Source of the DNA: Eupeodes corollae | Taxonomy: Eukaryota > Arthropoda > Insecta > Diptera > Syrphidae | Reading direction: 5' to 3' | NCBI RefSeq assembly: GCF_945859685.1 | Contig: NC_079148.1 | Coordinates: 119,642,589 to 119,706,588, forward strand | Length of the DNA stretch: 64,000 nucleotides | Part shown: one piece after another, positions 54,207-64,000 of the stretch | Layout: the number at the start of each line of letters is the position of its first letter | Position numbering within the stretch: position 1 is the first letter of the stretch | Notes under the pieces: generated by a model | The model's database searches: none | Seen by the model: the letters and a program-made list of their open reading frames with translations, nothing else | What the model was told of the DNA's origin: nothing | Program-made: the position numbers and the translations under genes

Positions 54207-55250
54207 CTGCTATGGTAAAAAAAACACCCACGCAATTTTCTTGAGAGCCCTTTCTGCATCTTTCTGCCTTATTATCTGTATAACAAAATTTATTTGAAGT
54301 CGATATCTCTTCTGGTTCTTGAGCTATGGACGACGAAAAAAACGTCGCGAACGTACGAACGATTGTACACACGCACGCACAGACATATTTCTAAAAATCT
54401 TTTACTTCGACTCTAGGGACCTTGAAACGTCGAGAAATGTCAAGACTTGAAATAAATTTTATATAATATATTGTAACAAGCAAGTATAGTTTTTGAAAAA
54501 AAAAATCGAATAAACGGTTTTTTTATAAATGAAAAAACTAAAAAACAAATTTGTCACCTCGAAAATTTTACGAGTGTAATATGATTTCATCTCTAAAAAA
54601 ATTTTGTGCAACGAAGAATAACGTTTTTGACATCTGGTAAAATTTTGAGAAAATCGAATTGACAGTTTTTTTTAAATACAAACCTAAAAAAAATATTACT
54701 TAAAATTGGTAAAAATTGAATCTCGACTCAAATATCTTTTCAAAATTTGAGATTATGGCTTCCAACTAATTTTTACTTAAAAGAAATATTATCTTCAACA
54801 GGCAGTACAATTCACAGAAAATATTGTTTTCGATATTCAGTAGTTTTTTTTATAAGAAACCAACAGTCCGTTTTTTCATAAAAAATAAAATCTACAAGAT
54901 CTTGATATCTCTCAAATTAACTTCATTCATCCAATTTCTATTTAACAAACCAAGATTTAAAAATAAACTTAACTATTTCTCTATATAAAAATAAAATACC
55001 AACAGTATTTTAAACTTTTTAAGAATAATTCAACTGACAACTTTTTTAACCCAATGCGAAAACTTACAAACTTTAAAGCAAGACAAATCGATAGACGGGA
55101 TGGAAAGTTATCAGTGTAGGTCGCATCCCAGCCTCTTTTTTGGAGATACAATTATTTTCACTATAAAAATCTTGTATTTTAACTCTAGATCAAAATTTTC
55201 AATTAGACAAATCGGACCGATTACCATAACTTTCCATTGGAAGTTAGTTA
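54207..55250. repeat. Array-type repeat, copy H: inverted mosaic
   Basis: Three blocks: tail in plus orientation at 54207-54442 (TTTCAAACTGCTATGGTAAA, CGTCGCGAACGTACGAAC, GGGACCTTGAAACGTCGAGA); then array and head in minus orientation at 54443-55139 (starting GACTTGAAATAAATTTTATA, ending GTAGGTCGCATCCCAGCCTC); then a second, decayed tail end in plus orientation at about 55160-55250 (AGACAAATCGGACCGATTAC, AACTTTCCATTGGAAGTTAG). In normal copies tail and array have the same orientation, so an inversion occurred at 54442/54443. Confidence 0.75.
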
Positions 55251-55251
55251 G

Positions 55252-58200
55252 TAGTTTGTACAAAATGTGGGATATTTTTTGAAGTAATGCCATTTTGTAT
55301 CTAATTTTCTTGGACTACTGTTTTTCGGTTTTTTAATACAATTAAAAAGTATTTGAACCAGTTCTACTGTCATTGACCCATTTCAAAAAGCTAGATCTAA
55401 TTTAAGCAATTCGTCTGCAACAACTTTCTCAAAATTATTAATAATGTATTTTTAGAATTTTTTTCACATGAACATACCGACTTTATCCCTCGTCAAAATA
55501 AGTATTGAAAATTCATTGTAAAACGATTGGAAATTAAAAAAGAAAATCATACTCTTAACTTTTGTAAGGAAACTCAATTCATCCGAAAACAGCTCGTTTG
55601 GTCTTCAGTTCAGTCCTATAATAGCCTTCCACGGCTTTCTTTCAACCCAACATCAATCAGCTGTAAATGTAAATAAACTTTTCCATTACAGAAATTAGCT
55701 GTGAATTAGTAAGGATTGCCCTAATTCAATTCATGGCAAATCTCACGCACAGCTTCGACTCCGTTATTGTGTTCTATACGTCTTTTTCTTTTTTCTTCTT
55801 TTGCTCTTTGTTATTTATATTCTATTCTTTGGTTTGGATTTCAAGCAAAAAAGCCTGACAATGGTGCCATCAATCCAATTGATGTTCATTCTCAGCTCAG
55901 CCTTGCCTTGCCTTGAAGATTTCAACATAAAAGAACGAGTATGAGGATGATATGGCATAGAAAAGAACAACGTAAAGGCGTATACATGTAATACGCCCAC
56001 TTCACCACCCACCGGAAAACAAAAAACCTTTCTATCGGGCTTTGTCGTATTCTATCCCTTTTTTTATTTGAACTGAAAAAAGCACACACAAAATCAAGGA
56101 CTCATCATTTGGGCCAGCTCCTGTACTTTAAAAGCCAATGAATAGAAAGGAAATGGTTTTGCCATAAAACTGGCAAAGATGAACCATGAAAAGAAGAAGA
56201 ACGAAAATTCAACAAAGTAATAGTCCGTGACTATGACGATGACGATGAAGATGGTGATGGTGGATTTTAGTTAGAGGAAGAGAACAAAGAATTGGTAGAA
56301 CGAGGACTCGAACGCGTTGAAGATGTAGACAAAAGAACTGGTGCGTCCTTGGTATAAGGATATACATATACCCACTCGAATTTGAGAGAATCTTTTATCC
56401 GGTGTTGGGAAGTATAAGACTGAGACCAGGACCGGGACCGGGAATGGTGAAATGGTAAAATGGATTTATCGACGTGGCGGTGTACTTCGACATCGATTGT
56501 AATCGAATTTTATTGATATTGACACAATTCTTGTGATTGCCGGATACATGGCGGCCCTTGCCTTAACTTATACTCAGGCCCTCTACCGCCAAGAACACGC
56601 AACAGCAATAAAGCCCAATCGCACGATATCCAGCTTTATACTATATTTATATCGTAGGATGTGGGTCTTGATTTTTATTTAAGATATTAAATTGCCCTCA
56701 GGGATTGGAATATATAGATGGATATAGAAGGAGAAGAAGAAAACGAAGATACCGGAACCCAGCGAAAACAAACGTATAAAAATCAAATTAACTTGTGAAC
56801 CCTCACTAAGCGCCCGCCATCATTTCGTTGGTTTGTTGTCATAGTCATCTCGCGTCTATATAGTCATCTTTACTAAAGTCTCGTCTATCGTTTGCCTAGT
56901 CTTATGTTGAAGAAAGGTCGAAGAGAGGAATTTCAAAAGATACTATCATCAGATTTAATTGTTTTGTGGGAATACAAAGAGGAACAAGGAGGTCGTTTAT
57001 TTTAATGGCGTCGATGGAAAGCGATAGAGCGGATGGCAATAATGCCACTAATTGCTAAAGCAAAACAATCATTTTTCTCGTCGTCTTTTTTTCTTCTTCT
57101 TTTTGTTGTGTTACTAAAACAATGGAAGGATGTTTATAGGAGGGCGTAATATTGGAATGTAATGTGAGTAGGCTTTATAGGGTACCTATCAATGTTTAGA
57201 GTGAAATTCAATTTATTGACAATGAGTAAATTTCTATATAATATTTGTTTTGACCAAACTGAATTTATGGGTATAGTTATATTTACAAACAGAACTATAT
57301 ATCTTCTATATTTATGCTTTTATTTTTACTATAGAACTCATTTAAAGCCTTACACACTTCTTTATTGTGAATAGTCAGCAGATAGTAAATAATATATAAA
57401 TGGGTATTTCAAAGAAATTAACATCTAATTAATAACAAAACCATTTTATTACTATGAATGACATTTAAATTCTTTTTCTTATATCAGATATCTTAACAAT
57501 TTGTACATTCAGTTCAATAAATAAAGGAACATTTCAGTTAGTGGTTAGCTTATGCTATAAAAGAGTTGAAATCGTCAAAATCTAATACAAAAGTTTATGT
57601 GCAAGACGATATAATTTAAAGGGGGTACTATTTGTATGTTTTTTTTTATCGAAGAAATTGCAATAATGTTGGCAGTTTTATTAACATTTAATAAAAAGTG
57701 AGTATACGCCCCGAATTGGGGTTTAAATTCTTATGCTCGAAAATTTAGATACTCGATCAGATGGAAGTAGTTGTAATCAAGGCTGCCACTTTACTCCTTT
57801 AGCGTTTTGGCATAAATAAAAATCTACTGCGAAGTAAAATGGATCTTCGCCTTTTTTAAATTTTAATAGTACCTAACCAAAGTAAGGTGTAAGCTTATCC
57901 ATTCAAAATTTGAAATACTCAACCACGTTCACTCACTCTAAATGCATTCACTGAATAATTTAAAATTATGAAAATTCCAAAAATCATCAAACATTTTATA
58001 AGACTTGATATGATAACCGTAGATGTTGTTTTGAAAATTCTGGCCTATATATGCAACTTTCCGATATGAACTTTGGCATTCAGATTTAACAGCATATTAA
58101 TCATAATTTAAATGATTTTGTTGAAGACAATTTAGTCGATTTTAAGAATAATTTATTATGGTTCGGAACTATGCAACCAAAGTAAAAAACAATTTAATTT

Positions 58201-58455
58201 CAATGACAAAAAACTACATCTGCTAAAGTATTTAGATGTAAACTGCAAACTACTGCGCTTTTTATTTATATTTACTGTGCTAAATTATTTTTAGGGTGTC
58301 AGTGCTGCTTGTAATCCAGAATTCCAATAGTCTAAAGATACCTTTTTCCGTTCTCTTTATTTCAAGATAAAACGGATATAGGACTCAAACAAATTTTGTT
58401 CAGATAATAACAACTAGAAACATTTACATGTTTGGTAAAAAGTCCAATATAATAT
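55252..58455. other. Intergenic unique-looking region
   Basis: About 3.2 kb. Short GAT/GAC-rich tracts near 56232-56262, GGGACCGGGACCGGGA near 56425-56445, GAAGAAGAAGA near 56729, otherwise AT-rich. No open frame with a recognisable domain. No gene supported. Confidence 0.45.
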
Positions 58456-58458
58456 TTA

Positions 58459-59893
58459 AAAAGAGGCTGGGATGCGACCCACACTGATAACTTCCCATCC
58501 CGTCTGTCGATTTGTCTTGCTTAAAAGTTTGTTTATATGTATTTTTACCAAATTTGCGCACTATTTTTTGTAGATTTTATTTTTTATGAAAAAAACGGAC
58601 TGTTGGATTTTTATATAAAAATTACTGAATATTGAAAACAATATTTTCTCTGAAATAAAATAAGTTTGAAGTCAATATTTTTAATTTTTGAAAAGCTATT
58701 TGAGCCGAAAGTAAATGTTTACCAAGTTTTAGTAGGTATTGTTTTTTTTTTAGAGTTTTATTTTTTGTAAAAAAACTGTCAATTCGAATTTTTTAAAAAT
58801 TTTACCAAATGTTGAAAACAATATTTCATATAAGATAAAATTAGTTTGAAGCCAATATTTAAAATTTTTGAAGAGATATTTGAGTCGAAAATCAATTTTT
58901 ACCAACTTTTATACATTTTTTTCAGGTTTTTATTTTTTGTAAAAAAAACTGTCAATTCGATTTTTCTCAAAATTTGTAATAATGTTGAAAACAATATTTC
59001 TTATAAGAAAAAATTAGTAAGAAAGTATTATCTCAAAGTTTTTAAAAGATATTTGAGTCGAAAATCATTTTTTACAAACTTTTGATAATTTTTTTTTCGG
59101 TTTTTAATTTTTTGTACAAAAACTGTCAAATCGGTTTTTTTTAAACTTTAACTGAATGTTGACAACAAGATGTTTTGAAAGATAAAAGTAAATTAAAGCC
59201 AATACCTCAAAGTTTTGAAAAGATATTTGAGTCGAAAATCAATTTTTACCAACTTTTATACATTTTTTTTTCAGGTTTTTATTTTTTGTAAAAAAAAACT
59301 GTCAATTAGATTTTTCTCAACATTTTATCAGATGTCAAAAACATTATTCTTTGTTGCACAAAATTGTTTTAGAGATGAAATCATATTTCAGTCGTAAAAT
59401 TTTGGAGGTGACAAATTTTTTTTTCAGTTTTATTGATTTATAAAGAAACCGTTATATTGATTTTTTTCAAAAAATATACCTGTTTTGTATCACGTTACAA
59501 TATATTATATAAAATTTAATTCAAGTCTCTAGCGTTTTTGGTTCGTAAGATATTTAAGGTTAACCAAAATTTCCACCTTTTTTTCAAACTGCTATGGTAA
59601 AAAAACCACACACGCAATTTTCTTGAGAGCCCTTTCTGCATCTTTCTGCCTTATTATCTGTATAACAAAATTTATTTGAAGTCGATATCTCTTCTGGTTC
59701 TTGAGCTATGGACGACGAAAAAACGTCGCGAACGTACGGACGTACGGACGTACAAACGTACGTACACAGGCACGCACAGACATCTTTCTAAAAATCTTTT
59801 ATTTCGACTCTAGGGACCTTGAAACGTCGAGAAATGTCAAAACTTTCAATTTGACAAATCGGACCCATTACAATAACTTCCTATGGGAAGTTA
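58459..59893 (+). repeat. Array-type repeat, copy I (complete, well preserved)
   Basis: Head at 58462 (GAGGCTGGGATGCGACCCAC). The array has four to five units, with GAAG[CT]CAATATTT words at about 58668 and 58848, AAAGCCAATACC at about 59196 and the shared ACTGTCAATTCGATTTTT block. The tail runs from about 59330, with an ACGT tract (59727-59777) and closing TAACTTCCTATGGGAAGTTA at 59874-59893. A second, decayed head follows immediately. Open frames inside (59701-59916 and others) derive from the tail and are not genes. Confidence 0.85.
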
Positions 59894-59896
59894 AAA

Positions 59897-60045
59897 ATGA
59901 ATGCGACCTACATTGATAACTTCGCATCCACTCTGTCGATTTGTCTTACTTAAAAGCTTGTTGGTTTTCGTGTTGGGTTAAAAAAGTTGCAAGTTAAATT
60001 ATTCTTTCAAACTTAAAAATAACCAACAAAATTCAAATAAAGAAA
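59897..60045 (+). repeat. Array-type repeat, isolated diverged head
   Basis: ATGCGACCTACATTGATAAC, TTCGCATCCACTCTGTCGAT and TTGTCTTACTTAAAAGCTTG, then TTTTCGTGTTGGGTTAAAAA and AACCAACAAAATTC. This is the longer head subtype also seen at 27362 and, inverted, at 38215, without array or tail. Confidence 0.65.
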
Positions 60046-60157
60046 CAGTTTAATTTGTAAGTTTAGTATTGTAGATAGTATTAAGGTATCAGTTCCTAAA
60101 AAAAAAACCATTAATAAACGAGCTGCTATTCTTCCTCGTACCATTTTGGATCTAATT

Positions 60158-61941
60158 AAAAAAAGAGGCTGGGATGCGACCCACACTGATAACTTCCCAT
60201 CCCGTCTGTCGATTTGTCTTGCTTAAAAGTTTGTCTATATGTACTAGTATCGATTTTACCAAATTTGAGTACTATTTTTTATAGATTTTATATTTTATGA
60301 AAAAAACGGACTGTTGGGTTTTTATATAAAAATCACTGAATATTGAAAACAATATTTTCTGTAAAATAAAATAAGTTTGAAGCCAATATTTTGAATTTTT
60401 GAAAAGCTATTTGAGTCGAAAGTAAATGTTTACCAAGTTTTAGTATTGTTTTTTTTAGAGTTTTATTTTTTTGTAAAAAAAACCGTCAATTCGATTTTCT
60501 TCAAAATTCTATCGAATGTTGAAAACAATATTTTCTGTAAGATAAAATTAGTTTGAAGCCAATATTTTATAGATTTGAAAAGATATTTGAGTCGAAAATC
60601 AATTTTTACCAACTTTTGTTAATTTTTTTTTTAGGTATTTAATTTTTTGTACAAAAACTATCAATTCGATTTTTTTCAAAATTTTACTAAATGTTAACAA
60701 CAATATTTTTTGAAAGATAAAAGTAGTTAAAAGCCAATATCTACAATTTTTGAAAAGATATTTGAGTCGAAAATCAATTTTTACCAACTTTTATAAATTT
60801 TGTTTTAAGGTTTTTATTTTTTGTAAAAAAACTGTCAATTCGATTTTTCTCAACATCTTTCAGAATGCTTAAAACTATATTTCTTATAAGATAAAATAAG
60901 TTTAAAGTCTAACTTTCAAGTTTTTGAAAAGATATTTGAATCCATATTCAATTTTTACCAACTTTTGTTAATTTTTGTTCGGTTTTTAATTTTTTATAAA
61001 AAAAACTATCAATTCGATTTTGTTCAAAATTTTACTGAATGTTGACAACAATATTTTTTGAAAGATAAAAGTAAATTAAAGCCAATATCTCAAAGTTTTG
61101 AAAAGATATTTGAGTCGAAAATCAATTTTTACCAACTTTTATTAATTTTTTTTTTAGGTTTTTATTTTTTGTAAAAAAACTGTCAATTCGATTTTTCTCA
61201 AAATTTTGTTGAATGTTGAAAACAATATTTCTTATAAGATAAAATAAGCTTGAAGCCTAAATTTCAAGTTTTTGAAAAGATATTTGAATCGATATTTAAT
61301 TTTTACGAACTTTGAGTAATGTTTTTTTTAGATTTTTATTTTTTATAAAAAAAACTGTCAATTCGATTTTTCTCAAAATTCTATCACATTTTTAAAACAT
61401 TATTCTCCGTTGCTCAAAATTGTTTTGGAGATGAAGTCATATGTTAGTCGTTAAATTTAGGAGGTGATACATTTTTTTTTCAGTTTTTTTGATTTAGAAA
61501 TAAAACCGTTAGATAGATTTTTTTCAAAAAATATATGTGTTTGGTATCACGTTACAATATATTATATAAAATTTAATTCAAGTCTCTAGCGTTTTTGGTT
61601 CGTAAGATATTAAGGGTTAACCAAAATGTTCACCTTTTTTTTAAACTGATATGGTAAAAAAACCACCCACGCAATTTTCTTGAGAGCCCTTTCTGCATCT
61701 TTCTGCCTTATTATCTGTATAACAAAATTTATTTGAAGTCGATATCTCTTCTGGTTCTTGAGCTATGGACGACGAAAAAAACGTCGCGAACGTACGGACG
61801 TACGAACGTACGTACACACGCACGCACAGACATCTTTCTAAAAATCTTTTATTTCGACTCTAGGGACCTTGAAACGTCGAGAAATGTCAAAATTTTCAAT
61901 TTGACAAATCGGACCCATTACAATAACTTCCTATGGGAAGT
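60158..61941 (+). repeat. Array-type repeat, copy J (longest complete copy)
   Basis: About 1.78 kb. Head AGGCTGGGATGCGACCCACA at about 60165. The array's GAAGCC-type marker recurs at about 60379, 60555, 60730, 60904, 61079 and 61252, i.e. every 173-176 bp, so about six units. The tail from about 61375 includes TTAACCAAAATGTTCACC, CGTCGCGAACGTACGGACG, TCTAGGGACCTTGAAACGTC and closing TAACTTCCTATGGGAAGTTA. Flanks are halves of one LINE reading frame, so the boundaries are known to within a few A/T bases. Confidence 0.9.
61790..61828. repeat. ACGT-rich palindromic tract in the tail of copy J
   Basis: A run of CGTACGGACGTACGAACGTA-type sequence followed by CGTACACACGCACGCACAGA. The corresponding tract in copies B, F and I has a different number of ACGTACG-like units, as expected of slippage or palindrome instability. 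Confidence 0.6.
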
Positions 61942-62186
61942 TAACAAGAAATATGTTTAGACGGAATTGGCAGAGATATCAACAACAACACGATTTTCAA
62001 CAAATGAATCATCTAAACAAACTGATAACAGAATCGATATCAAAATTCAGGAACATAGAATGGAACAAAAAACTTAGTTCCTTACATCCTAGTTCTAAAC
62101 CATTTTGGAACATACATAAAATGATTAAAAAGAAAAATACTCAAATACCACCACTTGAATCATTCGGGACAGTACATACTTTGTAA

Positions 62187-63380
62187 CGGATTTGTTGTCT
62201 TTATTTAAAAATTCGCGATGTCCTGCGTTTCTCATGACTTCCTCAGGACCACAGGATTCCCTAAGCGAAACAAGAGACTTTAAATAAATTGTCCAGGCAA
62301 CAATGTACGACTCGGCATGCTTGCTTTCACCATTGACCAGCTCGTCGGTGGGGTGGGTACTTGTACTTGCCGCTGGACTACCGTACAGTATCTATCATGC
62401 CGATTATACCAGATATATTTTTAAGCAATCTATTTGAACAAATTTTTATTTTTTTTATTTCTGTGTAACCCTAGGTGTAATTTGGGTTCCGGAGTGTAAC
62501 CCGCCCTCAATTTCTACTAAAAGAAACGCCATGGTTATTGAGCCACTCACTATTATCTACTCGATAACCCCTAATTTGAGCTTAAGAAGTTCCCTAAGAA
62601 CTAATCCTAATCACCTTCACATCGTCAGAATGAAACATCCCTAATTCACTTCACTTCGCACTAAATAGAAAATCATTCCATCACAAGAATTAGATCAACG
62701 AATAATCATAAAATAATTCATTTTAAATAGTTTTTATTAAATAACGAAAATCCAAAATTTTAAAAATATAATAAATTCAAATTAAAAAAAATATGACTCA
62801 TAAAAAAAAATTCAGATAATTGCAGGCAATAACTATAAAAAAATTAAACAAATAATTTGTGGAGATTGAGTGAGAACACTAAACTTTCTCGTATTAAGTC
62901 TCTCATTTTTTTTATATTGAGTGAAAGGAATGAATTAAAACTCTCTTCATAAAAAAAATTAAATTGATTGTTTGTTGTCTCTCACTCTCACTCTCAATCA
63001 AAAACAAATTGCTTTTAAAACTTTATACAAGGTTTTTCTTTAAGAGAATTCTAAAAATGAATTTCTCATTTTAACTATAAGATCTTATATCTTATTATCT
63101 TTTATTTTGAATTTTACTTTTTTTGTTCACTGATCAAATTTCAACATAGTTAACACAAATAATTTAATAAGAAGTACAACTTACCGGCTCTCCAAAGTTG
63201 ATGTGCACAGCAGCTTTGATGTCCGATGTGATCTATTTACATATATGTAAGATGAGTTATGCATAAACTAATAGAAATTTGTCAGCTCGAACAATAGACG
63301 TTTAAGTTTTTCTTTTTTTTTTTTGTAAAGCGATATTTAGATTTATGATGATATGATGAATATTTTAGGATGATGATGAT
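62187..63380. other. AT-rich spacer
   Basis: Contains a slightly GC-richer patch (62220-62400), otherwise AT-rich with (CTCTCA)n-like runs near 62978-63000. No recognisable gene. Confidence 0.4.
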
Positions 63381-63389
63381 GATGATTGT

Positions 63390-63725
63390 ATGGATGGTGT
63401 TCGATCAACGACGATAAATATAATATATGTGTGTTTATATGCAGATAGCTTAATCAATTTATTAATTGGTATGTTGAGTGATGTTGGCGAGGATCGTGGG
63501 AGTTATCGCCTGAGCACGTGCGAGCCCCCGATGGAGTTGCCACGATCTCTGCACACCTTGGCTCTAGCTCGATGGTATCAAAAGCTATACAGAACACCAA
63601 GTAGGTACAGTCACGCAGAGATCGCTAATCACTTTTTCCCGGTACTGATTGAACCAGCTTTGCAAATTTCTTTGCCAAGAAGTACTTTTATGTATTGTAA
63701 AACATATATTAAATATATATTGTAA
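63390..63725 (+). other. GC-richer open stretch, unrecognised (possible exon)
   Basis: A 111-codon plus-strand frame. Its central part, at about 63475-63675, stands out from the AT-rich flanks by its GC content and includes SYRLSTCEPPMELPRSLHTL and ARWYQKLYRTPSRYSHAEIA. I recognise no domain. The minus strand of the same block is broken by stops in all frames. A (GAT)n tract precedes it at 63370-63387. It could be an exon of a flanking gene, a decayed element or chance. Confidence 0.2.
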
Positions 63726-64000
63726 ATGTGTATTACACACTACACAGCCTATTAAAAATTAAAAAAAAACTAGTTTTAGAAATTAAAGTTACATTAATTT
63801 AGGAAATATCACTTTTTATGACTTTCTTGTCTTTACCTTTTAAAATTGGCTTGCAGCTTGAATGATTAAATACAACTCTGCCTTTTAGTATAGTTTTCTT
63901 TTTTTTTTTTCTTAGTTTAATCTTAGATCAATGTTTTAAACACTTTTCTCTACACTATATCTTGCGGTCTTGAGTGAGTGATCTGATCTTCACGATGGTT
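63726..64000. other. AT-rich end of window
   Basis: Nothing recognisable; T-rich run at 63898-63912. Confidence 0.4.

Larger units (their letters stand above)
60060..62185 (+). mobile_element. Jockey-type LINE linker region, split by repeat copy J
   Basis: The left part 60070-60157 reads SIVDSIKVSVPKKKTINKRA and AILPRTILDLIKK. The right part 61942-62185 reads TRNMFRRNWQRYQQQHDFQQ, MNHLNKLITESISKFRNIEW, NKKLSSLHPSSKPFWNIHKM and IKKKNTQIPPLESFG. Together they form the linker between endonuclease and RT of a Jockey-superfamily ORF2 (pattern ...LPREIxxLIKxRNxxRRxWQRxR...NxLNxxI...NxxWxxxLxxL.P...PFWKxxKxIKK). Both flanks are in the same frame if 60158-61941 is removed, proving the repeat inserted into the LINE. 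RT itself is absent. Confidence 0.75.

Noticed and set aside
59701..59916. Repeated open frames with products such as RNVRT..ARTDIFLKIFYFDSR in several places (11587-11775, 32475-32750, 59701-59916, 61733-61960) and their antisense partners
   Set aside because: All come from the tail of the array-type repeat. They differ in length with the ACGT tract, run into the flanking sequence and show frame changes between copies, so they are by-products of the repeat and not a conserved gene.

Overview
This is an AT-rich animal nuclear window, almost certainly from a fly (Diptera, probably Brachycera). The evidence is short introns (about 57-84 nt), a trypsin-fold protease gene with an insect-type core promoter, abundant dipteran-style microsatellites, and a dense load of insect transposons. 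Species assignment is inference. Only one cellular protein-coding gene is convincing: a secreted chymotrypsin/elastase-like serine protease on the minus strand (47332-48219, two exons). There are no bacterial-type operons, no rRNA and no functional tRNA genes.

The rest is mobile-element sediment. (1) A dominant, unnamed repeat family occurs as about ten copies (3258-4124, 10525-11702, 12118-12514, 20362-24214, 27362-28370, 28371-29524, 31304-32685, 36211-38270, 54207-55250, 58459-59893, 60158-61941). Each has a conserved head, a variable array of ~175 bp tandem units and a conserved ~450 bp tail ending in a short hairpin. (2) An RTE-like LINE family has 3' ends in (TAAG)n: one near full-length copy (16086-18956), several 5'-truncated copies and one internally deleted copy with a perfect 14-bp target duplication (29658-30457). 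(3) There are several degenerate Jockey-superfamily LINE fragments (780-2330, 4125-4975, 8330-9650, 9735-10510, 60060-62185). (4) A tRNA-derived SINE family has a 3' end that resembles the 3' end of the RTE-like LINE. (5) DNA transposons comprise a Tc1/mariner-type wreck with terminal repeats (2865-5852) and a second fragment (12533-12930), a piggyBac wreck with TTAA-flanked ends (40615-43441), two PIF/Harbinger copies (50399-51908 and ~51960-54000, the second with a convergent Myb/SANT-like partner gene), a possible pogo/Tigger remnant (~30655-30745), and a 537-bp MITE with perfect terminal inverted repeats (46637-47173).

The elements are nested, so relative ages can be read off. RTE-like LINEs at 21388-23628 and 36808-37834 sit inside copies of the ~175-bp-array repeat, each with a 7-8 bp target duplication. 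A LINE and a SINE sit inside the piggyBac transposase. One copy of the array repeat (60158-61941) splits a Jockey-type reading frame, which fixes the element's boundaries. Long stretches between elements hold microsatellites and unique AT-rich DNA in which I see no gene; they are probably intergenic or intronic.

The most interesting material is the array-containing repeat family (including an inverted mosaic copy and a double-headed copy), the MITE built from CAAGTATTTACTTG-like palindromes just downstream of the protease gene, and the apparent LINE-SINE partnership.
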